A DNA stretch of 64,000 bases from Nymphaea colorata (lineage: Eukaryota > Streptophyta > Magnoliopsida > Nymphaeales > Nymphaeaceae): the NCBI RefSeq assembly GCF_008831285.2, contig NC_045149.1, positions 20,723,035-20,787,034 on the forward strand, in the 5' to 3' direction. This document shows, piece after piece, positions 62,012-64,000 of the stretch (positions are counted from its first letter, which is position 1; the number at the start of each line of letters is the position of its first letter). Made by a program: the position numbers and the translations under genes. The notes under the pieces were generated by a model. That model saw only the letters and a list, made by a program, of their open reading frames with translations. It was not told the origin of the DNA and searched no databases.

Positions 62012-63902
62012 CTACTTCCTAAACATCCCCGAATTCAGGAGCAACTTGCTGTAATCAGCAATTACAGGAGATTTTTTCACCTTCTCCCAAATCCGTGCTG
62101 AGTTACGCAACCAGTCACGCTCTGACATAGGCTTCCCAAAAGGTCTTCCCCGCATGGTTAGTACCTTCAGCAAGTAAACACAACCTTGAAGAATTTGAAG
62201 AATGGTGTAAAGAAATCTTGGTGCTAGTTAATACATAAAAATTCAATGTAAAAAAACAAGATTAGCAAACCAGCAAAAATAGTTTCCAAGGAAGCATGGT
62301 CTGCTGAGTCTCAAGCAGAAGTTTGAAAGTTTGAAACAAATGAAATTGTTTATTATTGATGTTTCATTCCCCCGTTTATATAAGCACTTCAACTTTAATT
62401 ATAATAAAAGATGATTCATATAGTCCTTGACAGTATTACAGCTTTGATCTATTTCTTTCCCCTTTGAGTGGGGGCCTTTTCGTGCCTTTGAACCAACTAC
62501 TTCATTTCAAGTGGTGGTCTCTGCAATAATTATTTCCAAATTCGTCCACAAATACAGCCTACAAGATATCTAAAGATTCTAAACAGTCCAACTATTTGCA
62601 TCATCAATGATATTGCTCTTGTTGGTACAGCCTTTGACTATTTTATTTTTAAATTGGTTTCCCATGGATGATGCAAAACATTAGCTTGAGCCCCCAAATA
62701 TTCTATTAGAACAAAGTCCAAAGAGAATGACCTGATCACGAAGCTTCCCAAGCATGGAAGAATAACTTTCATACTGGCCCTTTTGTGAATCTTCATGAAC
62801 CTTGCATGGCAAAAAGAACAGATTTTTCACCAACCCATTCTGCTCAGATTTTCTCGTCTCAGCTTCTAAGGAGTCGTTATGCATCTTGGTCTCATCTTCA
62901 CTTTTAGTTCTTAGTGGCTCTGAACCCTCTGTCCTGAATGACGAAGTGTCAAAATATTGCGAGAGCATCTGTCTCAACAACGTAATGTTGTTTGGGCAGA
63001 GTTCCTGGTCCCTTAACCTGCATATTGAAAATTTAGAAGAAAATAAGGTCAAACAAAGTGGCAATGCTGAAAGACAAAAGGATGACCTTACTGCTAGGAG
63101 ATAGCTAACCGAAAGGATGGTTTACTTTTAACAAGCATATTTTGTTTTCAGTTAGATACAAGAGACAGTTATGGGAAGGTGTCCCATAACCAGCAGCGTT
63201 TCACACTTAACAGATCATCCTGTTTTTAGTTTTCCTCCAAGACAAAACTATTGTATGATGAACCATTGCATTATGCATGCATAATACAACAAAGTCAGGT
63301 GCAAACTCTAGTCCCCAAAGTAAAACATAGGCATTTTTGTTCAATTCACAAAGTGAAGAACTATGGAAGCCGATCCAAAGGAGATTCATAGTTCAAAAAA
63401 CAAGTTTTAGCAAAAAACTTTTTGCCATCGTGTAGGTAGTCTCTTCTACCTCAACTTATGAAACATTTGTAGAATCCAATAGCAAAAGCAAAACTCAGGA
63501 CATCCTGTTCATGATATTCTCCATTTGAAAAATCAGAATAGAAAAAGATGCCTCCATTGTTTTATCTAAAACACAAAGAAAAAGAGAAGATTGGTCTTTG
63601 GAATTACATCATGGTTAGATATGTCCAAATGTTTGCATCCCAGAAGGCCAACTTTGAAGTGTATGCCAGAAACTAGAAAGGGACTGCTAGTGGGAAAAAC
63701 AAGATAAAGAAAGAAGTAGATGAAAAAAATAAGAGAAGACCAACTTTGAGTGTATGAAAACAAGGTCAGCCATAAACTCCACACTTCTTTCCTGAAAATT
63801 CTCCCTTTCTTCCTTCTCTTGAGCTGGGCTGGGACCCTGAGGATGGCCTATTGCTGATGGCATCATAGAAGGATCAGGTATACCTTGTTTCAGCAAGTCT
63901 AC
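62012..63902 (-). CDS. SMG9: SMG9-like nonsense-mediated mRNA decay factor, 5' partial
   Basis: Minus-strand exons 63902-63745, 63017-62732 and 62164-62012 give the last 198 residues; earlier exons lie beyond the right edge. SMG9 binds SMG8 and the SMG1 kinase and controls UPF1 phosphorylation in nonsense-mediated decay. Matching blocks: VDLLKQGIPDPSMMPS (after the G-domain-like part), FMADLVFIHSKLRDQELCPN, LRQMLSQYF, NLFFLPCKVHEDSQKGQYES, SSMLGKLRDQVLTMRGRPFG and SERDWLRNSARIWEKVKKSP, then IADYSKLLLNSGMFRK at the end. Human SMG9 has the corresponding LRSQV...NW...AARIWD.V.KS..LAEYSRLL end. The N-terminal half with the nucleotide-binding-like fold is not in the window. Frames join cleanly with GT-AG borders, so the gene looks intact as far as visible. 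Confidence 0.93.
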
Positions 63903-64000
63903 CTGACAATAGCAGGCAAAAAATATATTAAATGGACCTTGACAGTTGACATTTATACTTTTATACCCAACTCCGAAGAAAATCTTTAAGAATGAAGATT
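63903..64000 (-). other. SMG9 intron at the window edge
   Basis: Sequence upstream of the acceptor ATTGTCAG; no exon is visible before the window ends. Confidence 0.6.

Overview
This is a stretch of flowering-plant nuclear DNA. Spliced genes with canonical GT-AG introns (some of 1.8-3.3 kb), AT-rich noncoding DNA, many microsatellites, transposon debris and a plant-specific GeBP/STOREKEEPER-type gene all point that way. I cannot assign a species; long introns and the repeat content would fit a magnoliid or early-diverging angiosperm, but that is only a guess.

Layout, left to right. (1) 932-4026, plus strand: the last four coding exons of the complex I accessory subunit NDUFA12 (B17.2), with the 5' exon(s) off the left edge. 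(2) 6682-7965, plus: an intronless GeBP/STOREKEEPER (DUF573) regulator with a clear TATA box. (3) 8.0-17.7 kb: about 10 kb of intergenic DNA with MITE-like copies, short tandem duplications and a possible tRNA-derived SINE. (4) 17855-29067, plus: a 14-exon sugar/proton symporter of 512 aa, of the D-xylose-symporter-like (XylE-like, non-plastid) MFS type. (5) 31677-35408, plus: a small Lys-rich protein of 128 aa whose last intron appears to be GC-AG. (6) 37287-38667, minus: a decayed, 5'-truncated LINE reverse transcriptase. (7) 40597-46228, minus: a stand-alone UTP12-domain protein (SSU processome type) with a probable 5'UTR exon at about 49.9-50.0 kb. (8) 51244-53513: an interval bounded by PIF/Harbinger-like inverted repeats and TTA duplications that holds a broken coiled-coil reading frame. 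(9) 56234-60354, plus: a complete transmembrane-9 (TM9SF/TMN) protein of 590 aa with a GC-AG intron. (10) 62012-63902, minus: the 3' half of the nonsense-mediated-decay factor SMG9, running off the right edge and convergent with the TMN gene.

The genes are unrelated housekeeping loci (respiration, transcription, sugar transport, ribosome biogenesis, secretory pathway, mRNA surveillance). They do not form a cluster, and I see no sign of a new multi-gene system. The most interesting details are gene-structural: a 259-bp tandem duplication that copies the 3' end of an exon with its splice donor, two GC-AG introns (one with an alternative stop just inside it), a minimal uORF overlapping the start codon of the UTP12 gene, a 27-nt microexon, and the TIR-bounded interval carrying gene-like sequence. 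All exon models were built by eye from splice sites, reading-frame continuity and remembered family sequences; no transcript evidence was available.
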